A stretch of 64,000 nucleotides of DNA, taken from assembly GCF_001591105.1 (NCBI RefSeq), contig NZ_BCUD01000004.1, forward strand, positions 1 through 64,000. Reading direction: 5' to 3'. The DNA is from Vibrio nereis NBRC 15637 (GTDB lineage: Bacteria; Pseudomonadota; Gammaproteobacteria; Enterobacterales; Vibrionaceae). The translations under genes were made by a program, and so were the position numbers. Positions 42,165-50,987 of this stretch are shown here, one piece after another. The notes beneath the pieces were generated by a model, which was not told where the DNA came from, ran no database searches, and was given only the letters and a program-made list of their open reading frames with translations. How positions within the stretch are numbered: the first letter of the stretch is position 1; each line of letters begins with the position of its first letter.

Positions 42165-42200
42165 TTGAAATCAGAGAAAAAGGCTTTGTTTGGACGCTTC

Positions 42201-42707
42201 TTAGCCAAGTGCTTTTTGCCAAGCCAACAACACATCCTCGCCAAACAAATAAAAAGTCATCGTTAATGTTTGATACTTTTTACGTCTGCAGACCGAAATC
42301 GCAATGGTTGCTGCTTCATCTAAAGGGTAACCATAAACGCCACAAGAAATCGCAGGCAGTGCCACCGTGCGGCACCCATTTGCAAGCGCAAGATCAAGCG
42401 AGTTTTCGTATGCGGATTCCAGGGTGGCTTTTGGATTCGGGCTGTTCTTGTAAATAGGGCCCACGGTGTGAATAACAAATTTGGCGTTTAGTTTTCCAGC
42501 AGTGGTGATGCGCGCTTGTCCAAATGGGCAGCGCACACCATTAACTGCATCTAATTGAGAGCACGCTTGTAACAATTCAGCTCCGGCCGCTCTATGGATG
42601 GCACCGTCTACGCCCCCTCCACCCAATAGCGTTGTATTTGCAGCGTTGACGATGGCATCGACATTCGCTTTGGTGATGTCGCCATTGACTAAAAATATAT
42701 TTTCCAT
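42201..42707 (-). CDS. ymdB: O-acetyl-ADP-ribose deacetylase, macrodomain (YmdB-like)
   Basis: This 168-residue protein is a complete macrodomain that binds ADP-ribose and probably removes O-acetyl-ADP-ribose or mono-ADP-ribose. The signatures GDIT, DAIVNAANTTLLGGGGVDGAIHRAAG and ISCGVYGYP are all intact. I chose the ATG at 42707 (MENIFLVNGDIT), with AGAGGG upstream, over one seven codons earlier. It converges on ttrR and is not linked to the tetrathionate genes by operon structure. Confidence 0.9.
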   Translation of the reverse strand: MENIFLVNGDITKANVDAIVNAANTTLLGGGGVDGAIHRAAGAELLQACSQLDAVNGVRCPFGQARITTAGKLNAKFVIHTVGPIYKNSPNPKATLESAYENSLDLALANGCRTVALPAISCGVYGYPLDEAATIAISVCRRKKYQTLTMTFYLFGEDVLLAWQKALG

Positions 42708-42779
42708 CTTTGACCCTCTGCAAGACAACTAACACAAACTTAGTCCAAATTGAGTCGCATGCTCACTCAAGATTATGGA

Positions 42780-43715
42780 TTAGCTTGCTAGAAATCGCTT
42801 CAGCCCGTCTAAAACCAAAGCAATAAGCGCAAAAATAATAAACAGATACGTTGGTATCTCTTGCGAAGAAATTGAGTCACCGATCAATAGCCCAACAATA
42901 AAAATAAACGTCGGTTCTACATAGCCAAGTAGGCCAAAGACAGACACCGGTAACTTGGAATACGCATAGAGATAGAGAAGCATTGGCGTAACGGACACGA
43001 TCCCTAAACCGATGTAATACATATAATCGCTCACAGGAAGGGTAAGCATGTAGTCGGGCGGGTAAAGATAGAATAGCCCAACTAACGCCAATGGCATCAT
43101 AAATATGTGGTCAACGGTTAGTCCAACATCGGTTGCTAATGGTATGGTTTTTCGATGCATGAAATAGACGGGGTAACCCAACGCGACAACGAGGACAACC
43201 CAAGAGATCCCGTCTGACAATGCATAGGCATAAAGAGTGCCCGCTAGAGCGAAATAACACGCTAGCTTTTGAAAAGAAGAGAGCGTTTCGCGATAAATAA
43301 ATCGACCCACCAGAACCATCACAATCGGCATTGTAAAATAGCCGAGCGCAAGAGATAAGGTTTCACCATTTGCGGGGGCCCAAACAAACAACCAATATTG
43401 AGGTGCGATCAAAAGCGCCGAAACACAGTATTTTGGCCACATGCGCCATTTGCTGAGCGCGTCTAGCAGTAGGTGGATTCTATTCGACGTTAATAGTAGT
43501 AAGAGAAAAAGAGCAGTACTCCAAAGTACACGTTGAACTGCCAGCCAATGGCTTTCGCCCCCTGTGACATTACTCGAGGGAATTGGCGGTTGAAATTGAA
43601 CGTATGCTGGGATCAGCGCAAATAGCAATGAACACAGCACAGAGGCGATAACCCCTTTGGTTTGTGCTGACATTGATTCGGTGTAGCGTTTCACCGTGGC
43701 AGAGAAATGACTCAT
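42780..43715 (-). CDS. rarD: RarD-like EamA-family transporter
   Basis: This 311-residue inner-membrane protein of the drug/metabolite transporter superfamily has about ten helices. The segment PQYWLFVWAPANGETLSLALGYF and LGYVEPTFIFIVGLL fit RarD, which is annotated as a chloramphenicol-resistance permease but has no settled substrate. A start 14 codons downstream (MSAQTKGV) is also possible. A terminator-like hairpin separates it from the TRAP operon upstream, so it is probably not part of it, though readthrough is possible. Confidence 0.85.
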   Translation of the reverse strand: MSHFSATVKRYTESMSAQTKGVIASVLCSLLFALIPAYVQFQPPIPSSNVTGGESHWLAVQRVLWSTALFLLLLLTSNRIHLLLDALSKWRMWPKYCVSALLIAPQYWLFVWAPANGETLSLALGYFTMPIVMVLVGRFIYRETLSSFQKLACYFALAGTLYAYALSDGISWVVLVVALGYPVYFMHRKTIPLATDVGLTVDHIFMMPLALVGLFYLYPPDYMLTLPVSDYMYYIGLGIVSVTPMLLYLYAYSKLPVSVFGLLGYVEPTFIFIVGLLIGDSISSQEIPTYLFIIFALIALVLDGLKRFLAS

Positions 43716-43740
43716 TGCTATTACTACCTTTAAACAGAAC

Positions 43741-43780
43741 TAAAAAATAAAAAGGTACTGCGCTTAAAAAACACAGTACC
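43741..43780 (-). terminator. Terminator at the end of the TRAP operon
   Basis: On the minus strand GGTACTG (43780-43774) pairs with CAGTACC (43760-43754) over a 13-base loop, then TTTTTATTTTT follows. It lies 18 bases past the dctM stop and marks the end of the eight-gene operon. Confidence 0.75.
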
Positions 43781-43797
43781 CGGTTTTGCGATTTTGG

Positions 43798-45138
43798 TTA
43801 ATAGAACAGGCTAGGTAACCAGAGCGAAATTTGGGGAACAAACGCGATAATGATAACAGCTACGACCGCAATAAAAACGATAGGTGTCACTTTTGCTGTG
43901 ATTTTTTCAAAAGGCGTTTCCGCGATTGCAGACGCGACAAACAAGTTCTCACCGAGCGGTGGCGTTGAAAAACCAATCGATAGGGCACAAATCATCACAA
44001 CACCGAAATGTACCGGATCGATACCTAGCGTGTAAGTGACGGGTAGCAATACTGGCGTCAAGATCATGATCGCCGCTAACGTTTCCATAAACATCCCGAC
44101 AAACAACAGAATACCAATAATCAGCAACCAAATTATATAAGGGTTGGTTGTTAGGGCTGTTAATGCATCAACAATTACTACAGGGATTTGGTTTTCTACC
44201 AATAAACGGCCGAAAGCAGTCGCGGTAAGCAGTATCAGCATGATGCGGCCAGACAGCCAAGCGGTTGAATCAATGCATTTGGTGAATTCTTTCCAAGTCA
44301 GCTCTTTATGGATAAAGACGCCAACAAACAGCACGTAGAAAATAGTGACAATGGCAGACTCGGTCGGAGTAAATAGTCCAGTGTAGATACCACCTAAAAT
44401 AACCACAGGGGCACTGAGTGACCATATTCCGTCTTTACACGCTTGAACGGATTCTTTTAAAGACCAAGCATGATTAGATCGCTCAATCTTTACGCGTTTA
44501 CAATAGAAATAATTATAAATCAGAATGCTGATCGACATGATTAGACCGGGAATTACACCCGCGACAAACATTTTACTGATCGATATCGATTGAAACTGCC
44601 CAAATTCCGCAATTGCTTCAAACGGTGCTGCAATCCCCATTGCCGAAATGCCAAAAATAACCATTGGAATAGAAGGTGGGATGATAATACCTAACCCGCC
44701 TGAGGCTGCGGTTAAAGCTGCAGAATAGTCTTTGCCGTAGTTGTGCTTGATCATTGCCGGGATCATTAACATACCAACCGCTGCGGTTGTAGCTGGGCCA
44801 GAACCCGATATCGCGCCAAAGAAAATACAAGCGACAACCGTTGATGCACCGATGCCACCCGTGAACGACCCCGATAAGGTTTCAGCGATATGTACCAAAC
44901 GTTTGGAAATGCCAGCCGCTTCCATAATGGCCCCTGCAAAGATAAAAGCAGGGATGGCCATAAGTGGGAAAGATCCAATCGCATTAAAGCCTAGCTGGAC
45001 CAGTTTAATCGGGTTTTGATCAAGCTGAAGATAAGAGAGCACCGATGCGCCGCCTAAAGCCACCGCGATAGGGGAGCCGATAAGCAACAGCAAGAAAAAC
45101 GTCGCAAAAAGAACAAATGTGATACTTAAAGGAATCAT
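43798..45138 (-). CDS. dctM: TRAP transporter large permease, DctM family
   Basis: This 446-residue protein is the large membrane subunit of a TRAP transporter, with about twelve helices and the motifs GSPIAVALGG near the start, GGLGIIIPPSIPMVIFG (about 148-164) and PPLGENLFVAS. TRAP systems import organic acids with a sodium gradient and a periplasmic binding protein; related HpsKLM imports dihydroxypropanesulfonate. Its start overlaps dctQ by 4 bases. It ends the operon. Confidence 0.93.
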   Translation of the reverse strand: MIPLSITFVLFATFFLLLLIGSPIAVALGGASVLSYLQLDQNPIKLVQLGFNAIGSFPLMAIPAFIFAGAIMEAAGISKRLVHIAETLSGSFTGGIGASTVVACIFFGAISGSGPATTAAVGMLMIPAMIKHNYGKDYSAALTAASGGLGIIIPPSIPMVIFGISAMGIAAPFEAIAEFGQFQSISISKMFVAGVIPGLIMSISILIYNYFYCKRVKIERSNHAWSLKESVQACKDGIWSLSAPVVILGGIYTGLFTPTESAIVTIFYVLFVGVFIHKELTWKEFTKCIDSTAWLSGRIMLILLTATAFGRLLVENQIPVVIVDALTALTTNPYIIWLLIIGILLFVGMFMETLAAIMILTPVLLPVTYTLGIDPVHFGVVMICALSIGFSTPPLGENLFVASAIAETPFEKITAKVTPIVFIAVVAVIIIAFVPQISLWLPSLFY

Positions 45139-45650
45139 GTCATCTCCTTAGCTTGTTTGTTTCTTAAACTGGCATCAGCGGCAACGCCACGCTCAAATAA
45201 CTTTTTTAGATTTACCTGAATATGCCTTAGGGTCATCAATAGGAAGGCAAGAGGCATGATCATATAAATCATTTTCATAGGAATGCCTAATGTTTGTGAC
45301 TTCCAATATAAATTCATTTTATTAAATACAAAGTCGTAGCATAAATAGAAAAAATAGAGGTTGAACATCAACCAAGATAACTCTGCTAATACTTTGAAAG
45401 TAGCCACAACTTTGTTAGGTAAGTATTTATATTGGAAGTCAATTCTATTATGAGCTTCTATGCGAATTGCTCTGCTTGCACCAAAAAAAACAAACCAAAC
45501 AAATAAATAAACTGCGGACTCTTCACTCCAGCTTATAGAGTGATCGAATATTTCCCTCGCAATTATTTGCATAAATAAAATAGAGGTGAATGCAACGAGT
45601 AGAATTCGGCAGATGTAGTTTTCGAAATTATCAATGAAATTTTTAAACAT
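45135..45650 (-). CDS. dctQ: TRAP transporter small permease, DctQ family
   Basis: This protein of about 171 residues has four membrane helices and the DctQ-typical segment SWSEESAVYLFVWFVFFGASRAIRIEAHNRID. It forms the membrane complex with DctM. I chose the ATG at 45650 (MFKNFIDNF), with GGGAAG upstream, over a start 14 codons earlier. It lies 55 bases after the binding-protein gene. Confidence 0.9.
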   Translation of the reverse strand: MFKNFIDNFENYICRILLVAFTSILFMQIIAREIFDHSISWSEESAVYLFVWFVFFGASRAIRIEAHNRIDFQYKYLPNKVVATFKVLAELSWLMFNLYFFYLCYDFVFNKMNLYWKSQTLGIPMKMIYMIMPLAFLLMTLRHIQVNLKKLFERGVAADASLRNKQAKEMT

Positions 45651-45705
45651 ACTACTTCCCTGTAGAGATAATGCGGGGATGACTCCCCACATTGACTAGT
45701 TTTGT

Positions 45706-46692
45706 TTATAGAGTGTCTCGGCCCAGTGCTTTAAGAAGCTCATTGACACGCTCTTTGCCGCCGACTTCGTCAAAGTACTTTGGCCATACGTCTTTCTGTA
45801 GCTTGTCGATCCACTTTTGCTCATCTTCGAGCTTGCTGATCTTCATGCCGTAATTGGCAACCAAGTCTTGTTTGATTTTGTCTTCGGTCTTGATGAGATA
45901 CTCGTAGCTGTACAGCTCTGCTTCGTCACCCGCTTTATCAATCGCGCGTTTTACCTCATCCGACTGCGCTTGATATAAGCTTTCTGACATCAGTACTGGC
46001 TCGATTTGGAATAGATAATGGGTTTCAGTCAGGTACTTTTGAATTTCACCAAACTTCATCGACTGAATCGCGGCGTAAGGCGTTTCTTGTCCATCAACCA
46101 CGCCTTGCTGTAAAGCTGCGAACGTTTCACTCCACGCGATTGGTGTTGCACCAATACCCAGCGATTTATAGGTATCAAGAATCACTTTGCTTTTCGGTAC
46201 ACGCACCGACAGTCCTTGTAGGTCCTCTAACTTCGTGACTGGGTGATCGGAGTTTGTTAAGCGGCGAAAGCCAGAATAAGTCCAAGAAACAATGCGTACA
46301 TTGGCTTGCTTAAGAACATCTTGCTCAATTTTTTTCGTCACGTCGCTTTCCAATGCTTTTTTAGCATCGTCGATGTTGTGGAACATGTATGGATACGTAA
46401 ATAAGCCAATAGCAGGGGACAATGCCGCTAAGTTGGAACTGCCCACAACAGACATATCAAGAAGCCCCATAGAGACATCGTTGACGGTAGCTTGCTCTGA
46501 GCCTAGTTGACCATTTACAAACAGGGCTGTTTCTATCTTGCCATTCGTTTCATCGGCCAGAATGTCAGAAAACTTTTGAGCAATGATCTCTTGCGTTGAG
46601 CCTGCGCCATCACCAATCGCAATATTCCATTTTGCGGCATTGGCTGAAAACGATAAAAGCATTGCAGTACTTAAGATAATCGTCTTTTTCAT
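45706..46692 (-). CDS. dctP: TRAP substrate-binding protein, DctP family
   Basis: This 328-residue periplasmic protein has a signal peptide (MKKTIILSTAMLLSFSANA) and the DctP fold, with the conserved GLSVRVPKS containing Arg164, which in this family binds the anionic group of the ligand, and QQGVVDGQETP near residue 196. It captures the operon's growth substrate and delivers it to DctQM. I preferred the ATG at 46692 to one five codons earlier. The ligand is unknown; an acidic sulfonate is inferred from the operon. Confidence 0.92.
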   Translation of the reverse strand: MKKTIILSTAMLLSFSANAAKWNIAIGDGAGSTQEIIAQKFSDILADETNGKIETALFVNGQLGSEQATVNDVSMGLLDMSVVGSSNLAALSPAIGLFTYPYMFHNIDDAKKALESDVTKKIEQDVLKQANVRIVSWTYSGFRRLTNSDHPVTKLEDLQGLSVRVPKSKVILDTYKSLGIGATPIAWSETFAALQQGVVDGQETPYAAIQSMKFGEIQKYLTETHYLFQIEPVLMSESLYQAQSDEVKRAIDKAGDEAELYSYEYLIKTEDKIKQDLVANYGMKISKLEDEQKWIDKLQKDVWPKYFDEVGGKERVNELLKALGRDTL

Positions 46693-46703
46693 AGTTCGTT
46701 CCC

Positions 46704-47414
46704 TCATAGATTAGGTTTAGTTTGTTGTGCGCGTTCAATGATTTCCTTGGATAGAATGTCTACCGCATCGAATACAGGTACATCAGACTCTATTTTGTTT
46801 TTAATTACTGAAAGCTCAGTACAGACGAGAGCAAGACAATCCACACCTTGGTTGGTCATGTGGTTTTGTAGCTCGTCCAGAGTTTTCAGATCATCATCGG
46901 TGAATGATTTGGCTTTGATAGCTTTGATTAGCGCCATCAAATCATCCTGATGATGTGGATCTGGATAAACAGGGGTCAGACCATGTTTGCGAAACACCGG
47001 GCCATAAATATCGGTTATCTGCAGAGCAGTGGAACCCAGCAAGCCGACTTTGAAGCAGCCAAGTGAGCGCATTGCTTCGGCTGTAATATCGAGCAAGTTG
47101 ATCACCGGAACGTCAACCGAACTTGCGACGTCTTGGTAGTAGTAATGAGCCGTGTTACACGGAATAACCAAAAAGTCGGCTCCTTGGCTGACAAGCCCTT
47201 GCGCCATTTGAACCATACAAGGAGCAGGGCTTTCGCCTGTGCCTTCAATAATGGCTTTAATTCGTGAAGGCACTTTAGGGTTGTTATCGACTAGCAATCG
47301 AATGTGGCCGCTGTCGTCTGACGCTGGCGTTTGTTCAAACACGCGGTACATCAAATCAATCGTGGCTTCTGGGCCCATACCACCAATAACGCCCGGAGTC
47401 AGATGGTTACTCAT
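46704..47414 (-). CDS. Aspartate/glutamate racemase-family protein
   Basis: This protein of 236 residues is a PLP-independent racemase of the Asp/Glu family. It starts GVIGGMGPEATIDLMYRV and carries both catalytic cysteines, Cys86 in PCNTAH and Cys198 in VCTELSVI, so it should be active. The ATG at 47414 has GGAGG upstream and overlaps the degT-like stop by 8 bases. In this sulfonate-like operon it may interconvert D- and L-cysteate; that substrate is inference. Aspartate racemization is the default family activity. Confidence 0.85.
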   Translation of the reverse strand: MSNHLTPGVIGGMGPEATIDLMYRVFEQTPASDDSGHIRLLVDNNPKVPSRIKAIIEGTGESPAPCMVQMAQGLVSQGADFLVIPCNTAHYYYQDVASSVDVPVINLLDITAEAMRSLGCFKVGLLGSTALQITDIYGPVFRKHGLTPVYPDPHHQDDLMALIKAIKAKSFTDDDLKTLDELQNHMTNQGVDCLALVCTELSVIKNKIESDVPVFDAVDILSKEIIERAQQTKPNL

Positions 47415-48600
47415 AAGTCGCCTCCACTTCTTGAACGATGATCTTGGCAATTAAGCTGCAATCTTGTTCGTCAAAAGTAAGAGGCAGACGCATATCCAGT
47501 AGGGTAGACAGCACCTGATCGGTTTTAACTAACTGAGTTTCGTCGTTTAGGTAGGCCCAGCTATCGTATTTACTGGTGTAACTTTCAGGGGTGTTGCTGC
47601 CGAACCACTTAAGCACCACACCACGTTTGGCACATCGCTCTACCAGAGAAATACACTGCTCTGCACTGAAAGTTGGCAGGCTAAACTGAATGGAACTGGC
47701 AACAAACTGCTCTTTCTGTGGTCTCTCGGTTAGTTTGATCTTGTCGCTGGTGGACAGCACTTCTGCAACAATATCGTGGCGTAAGTTCCATGCTTTGCAA
47801 TCTTCATCCAATTTGGCAATTTGCGGCAGCAAGGTTGCGGCGCGCAAGTTATCCATACGACCACTGTAGTTCGGGGTTTGCAGACGAACATCGTCAAACT
47901 CACTGCTTTCTGGCGCGGCGTGATGACGGTCATACAGCATGTAAGAGCCTGAGTAGATGATCGCTTTCGCCATGATTTTCTTGTGCGGAGTAACCAGTAA
48001 ACCACCCTCGCCAGAGTTCATGTGCTTGTAGGTTTGAGTACTAAAGCAGGCCACATCGCCAAAACTGCCGCTAAGTTTGCCATTCCACTTCGCACCCATG
48101 GTATGTGCGCAGTCTTCAATTAGCGTTAGGTCGTAGCGGTGGCAAATATCGACCACTTTATCCATATCTGCTATATGGCCACGCATATGGGAGAGCAATA
48201 AGAACTTAGCACCGCTTTGGTTTGCTTTGTATTCCAGATCATCTAGGTCGATACACAGGTTTTCATCGATCTCAACCAGTACCGGAGTGGCCCCTGTATT
48301 GTGAATCGCGCCCGGCACAGGTGCCAAAGTAAAAGCGTTACACAGCACTTTGTCACCGTGACTGACACCAACACTGCGCATAGCGATATGAAGGGCATAC
48401 CCGCACGATGCACACGCCAAACAATTATCCACACCCATGTATTGAGCAAAGGCTAACTCAAGCTGATCCGTTGTGCTTTTTTCACCTGGATCAACGTTGT
48501 AGCGATGCAAGCGACCTGTACGCATCACCTCTACGGCGAGTGCGATCCCTTCTTCTGGGATAGGGGCTTGCTGAGTGAATGATTTGGTGAACCTTTCCAT
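47407..48600 (-). CDS. DegT/DnrJ/EryC1/StrS-family PLP aminotransferase
   Basis: This 397-residue PLP enzyme has Asp163 in IEDCAH (cofactor ring contact) and Lys192 in STQTYKHMNSGEGG (Schiff base). DegT-family enzymes usually aminate keto-sugars, so its place in a catabolic TRAP operon is unusual. It starts directly at the end of the dehydrogenase gene with GAGGAAG upstream. It may move an amino group between a sulfonated alcohol/keto compound and an amino acid, but no substrate can be assigned. Confidence 0.85.
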   Translation of the reverse strand: MERFTKSFTQQAPIPEEGIALAVEVMRTGRLHRYNVDPGEKSTTDQLELAFAQYMGVDNCLACASCGYALHIAMRSVGVSHGDKVLCNAFTLAPVPGAIHNTGATPVLVEIDENLCIDLDDLEYKANQSGAKFLLLSHMRGHIADMDKVVDICHRYDLTLIEDCAHTMGAKWNGKLSGSFGDVACFSTQTYKHMNSGEGGLLVTPHKKIMAKAIIYSGSYMLYDRHHAAPESSEFDDVRLQTPNYSGRMDNLRAATLLPQIAKLDEDCKAWNLRHDIVAEVLSTSDKIKLTERPQKEQFVASSIQFSLPTFSAEQCISLVERCAKRGVVLKWFGSNTPESYTSKYDSWAYLNDETQLVKTDQVLSTLLDMRLPLTFDEQDCSLIAKIIVQEVEATYE

Positions 48601-49926
48601 CTAAACTTCCTCAGAGGTGTACGACTTCTGGTTGTAAACTTCGAAATCCCATTCCATGTCAGGGAAGTACTTTCTTAGTCGCCAGTCACAAGCACGTGCG
48701 TGGCCTTCCATGCCTTCGGTACGTGAAATACGAGATCCTGCAGCACTAAAAATCAGGTTTGCTTCGTTGCTGATCTGTTGATAAGTCAGCACTTTCATGA
48801 ATTTTTGTACGTTAAGACCGCCGCTGTAACGCGCGGCACATTTGGTTGGCAAAATATGGTTGGTGCCAGAGCATTTATCACCGTGTGTGACTGTGCTGCC
48901 TTCACCGAGGAAAAGTGATCCGTAGTTGTTGAGGTTGTTTTTCCACCATTCCAGATCTTCGGTCATGACTTGCAGGTGTTCACACGCGTATTCATCACTG
49001 ACTTTCGCAAGCTCTTCTTTGTCTTCGCAGAAAATGATCTCGCCGTAATCACGCCATGACGCTTCGCACACATCCGCGTTTGGCATATCGGCAATGACAG
49101 ATGGCATGATTGCCAGCACTTCTTCGCCAATTTCGCGTGACGTGGTGAATAACCAAACAGGGGAGTTGATGCCATGCTCTGCCTGAGAAACCAGATCGAC
49201 GGCAATCGTCATTGGGTCGGCATGCTTATCCGCGATGATGGCAGATTCCGTTGGGCCAGCAAACACATCAATCCCAACAGGGCCGAACAGAGCGCGTTTC
49301 GCTTCTGCTACATACGCGTTACCCGGGCCAACAATGATGTCGACTTTTGGTGTACCAAACAGACCATTCGCCATGGTTGCGATCGCGTGTACGCCACCCA
49401 TTTCGAGAATGACATCCGCACCTGCAACGTGCATTGCATAAGCAACGGCTGGGTTAATGCTTTCACCGCGTGGTGGAGAACAAGCGATAATATTTGGAAC
49501 GCCCGCTGCTTTGGCGGTTGCGACACTCATTAGTGCTGAAGCCGCGTGTGCGTATCGGCCTCCTGGTACGTAACATCCTGCGGCTTGTACAGGTAGTACT
49601 TTTTGCCCCAAGGTGACGCCTTCTTCTGTTTCGATAGAGAACTCGGTTAAGCTGTCACGTTGTGCATTCGCAAAGCGCTTAATCTGTTTATGAGCAAAAT
49701 CGATGTCATCTTTAACGCTTTGAGGCACAGAGTCGATGAGTTGCTGCAGTTTCTCGTTCGATAAAACAAACTCAGACGTCCAGCTATCGAACTTTTCAGC
49801 GTATTCAGCGACCGCTTGTTCACCTTCTTGCTCGATTCTTTTTAGCATGCCTTCGACAATTGCACGTGTTTCTAGATCGTTATCAACCACGTTGTCTTTT
49901 TTGTTGGCTGTTTTAATAAATTCCAT
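48601..49926 (-). CDS. Histidinol dehydrogenase-family enzyme, HpsN-like
   Basis: This 441-residue zinc- and NAD-dependent dehydrogenase has all residues of the family: metal ligands Gln248, His251, Asp350 and His409 and the catalytic pair Glu316-His317. Such enzymes oxidise a primary alcohol to a carboxylate in two steps. It lacks histidine-biosynthesis neighbours and sits with cuyA/cuyZ-like genes and a TRAP transporter, as does HpsN, the sulfopropanediol 3-dehydrogenase. It may oxidise DHPS to sulfolactate or an amino-alcohol sulfonate to cysteate. True HisD is less likely. It starts 17 bases after cuyZ. Confidence 0.8.
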   Translation of the reverse strand: MEFIKTANKKDNVVDNDLETRAIVEGMLKRIEQEGEQAVAEYAEKFDSWTSEFVLSNEKLQQLIDSVPQSVKDDIDFAHKQIKRFANAQRDSLTEFSIETEEGVTLGQKVLPVQAAGCYVPGGRYAHAASALMSVATAKAAGVPNIIACSPPRGESINPAVAYAMHVAGADVILEMGGVHAIATMANGLFGTPKVDIIVGPGNAYVAEAKRALFGPVGIDVFAGPTESAIIADKHADPMTIAVDLVSQAEHGINSPVWLFTTSREIGEEVLAIMPSVIADMPNADVCEASWRDYGEIIFCEDKEELAKVSDEYACEHLQVMTEDLEWWKNNLNNYGSLFLGEGSTVTHGDKCSGTNHILPTKCAARYSGGLNVQKFMKVLTYQQISNEANLIFSAAGSRISRTEGMEGHARACDWRLRKYFPDMEWDFEVYNQKSYTSEEV

Positions 49927-49943
49927 TTTATTTCCTTGAGTGT

Positions 49944-50966
49944 TTATCTAGTGAAGAAAATACAGAGTAAAATAACTGCTGCTATAAATAGCGTTTCCAT
50001 AACAACGAGTAAGATAGGTTTTATACCGACCGTTAATACGTCTTTTAGTGACGTTCGCACCCCCAGTGCTGCCACTGCGATTAGAAGTAACTTCGACGAT
50101 AGGGCGTTAAGTAACTCCAGCGGCGCGGCAGGGATTACCCCAGTGCTGTTAACAATAAAAATCAATACAAAACCGACGAGGAAAAAGGGCAGTTGTACTT
50201 TGTTACCTTGATGCGAAGCGTTATGCTTCATTAAGAAAAATGATGCGATTAAAACCACAGGGACGAGCGTTGCGACACGCAATAACTTAACAAAGGTACT
50301 TAAGTTACCGGCTTCTTCCGACACGCTATATCCAGCGCCCACAACTTGTGCCACATCGTGTATCGTGCCACCTAAAAAGAAGCCTATCTCCGTTGTATTG
50401 AGCTCGAGTGCAAGCGCGATGAGTGGATAAAGCACCATTGCGATTGTACTGAGCGTGGTGACCGCGATAACGGTGAACAAGGTGTTGCGTTTTGACTCTT
50501 CGCTCTGCGGTAAAATGGCACTGATAGCCATTGCCGCAGAAGCACCGCAGATAGCCACTGAGCCACCCGTGAGCAAACCAAAGTGAGAATTGAACCCCAT
50601 TCGTTTTGCCAGGAAGAGGCCAAAAGCAATGGTGGAACCGACGGCCGCGCAGACTGTGATGATAGGGGTTACACCAAGCGCTGTGATATCACCTAAGGTG
50701 ATTCGTACACCAAGCAGTGCAACGCCAATTCTTAAGACAGTTTTGGCTGTAAATTCCAGCCCTTTGGCATAGACGGGCTCCACGCTAAGAAAGTTAAAGG
50801 CCATACCCAGTAAAAGAGCCATTAACATTGCTGGCGCACCATAGTTATTTGATAGATAAAGCGCGGCTAAACCAACAAGAACAGAGATCAAAACCCCTGG
50901 AGCATAGGTGTTCTTGAGGTTGGCTAACTGCTCAATATGTGCATTATTACTTAGGATATTGGCCAT
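49944..50966 (-). CDS. cuyZ: YeiH-family putative sulfite/sulfate exporter, CuyZ-like
   Basis: This 340-residue membrane protein of the UPF0324/YeiH family has about ten helices and the motifs LLGMAFNFLS, GLLTGGSVAICGASAAMAI and FFLGGTIHDVAQVVGAGYSVS, as in the family. In Silicibacter pomeroyi the homologue CuyZ is co-transcribed with cuyA and thought to export sulfite released from cysteate. Here it follows the cuyA-like gene by 21 bases. The direction and ion are inferred from that precedent. Confidence 0.85.
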   Translation of the reverse strand: MANILSNNAHIEQLANLKNTYAPGVLISVLVGLAALYLSNNYGAPAMLMALLLGMAFNFLSVEPVYAKGLEFTAKTVLRIGVALLGVRITLGDITALGVTPIITVCAAVGSTIAFGLFLAKRMGFNSHFGLLTGGSVAICGASAAMAISAILPQSEESKRNTLFTVIAVTTLSTIAMVLYPLIALALELNTTEIGFFLGGTIHDVAQVVGAGYSVSEEAGNLSTFVKLLRVATLVPVVLIASFFLMKHNASHQGNKVQLPFFLVGFVLIFIVNSTGVIPAAPLELLNALSSKLLLIAVAALGVRTSLKDVLTVGIKPILLVVMETLFIAAVILLCIFFTR

Positions 50967-50987
50967 GACTTTCTCTTACCTCAGCGC

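Noticed and set aside
42780..43715. rarD as the ninth gene of the TRAP operon
   Set aside because: A terminator-like hairpin with a T-run (43741-43780) separates it from dctM, so I treated it as independent.
48601..49926. Histidinol dehydrogenase as part of histidine biosynthesis
   Set aside because: No other his genes are nearby; the gene is locked in an operon with a TRAP transporter and CuyA/CuyZ-like genes, which fits the HpsN-type catabolic group better.
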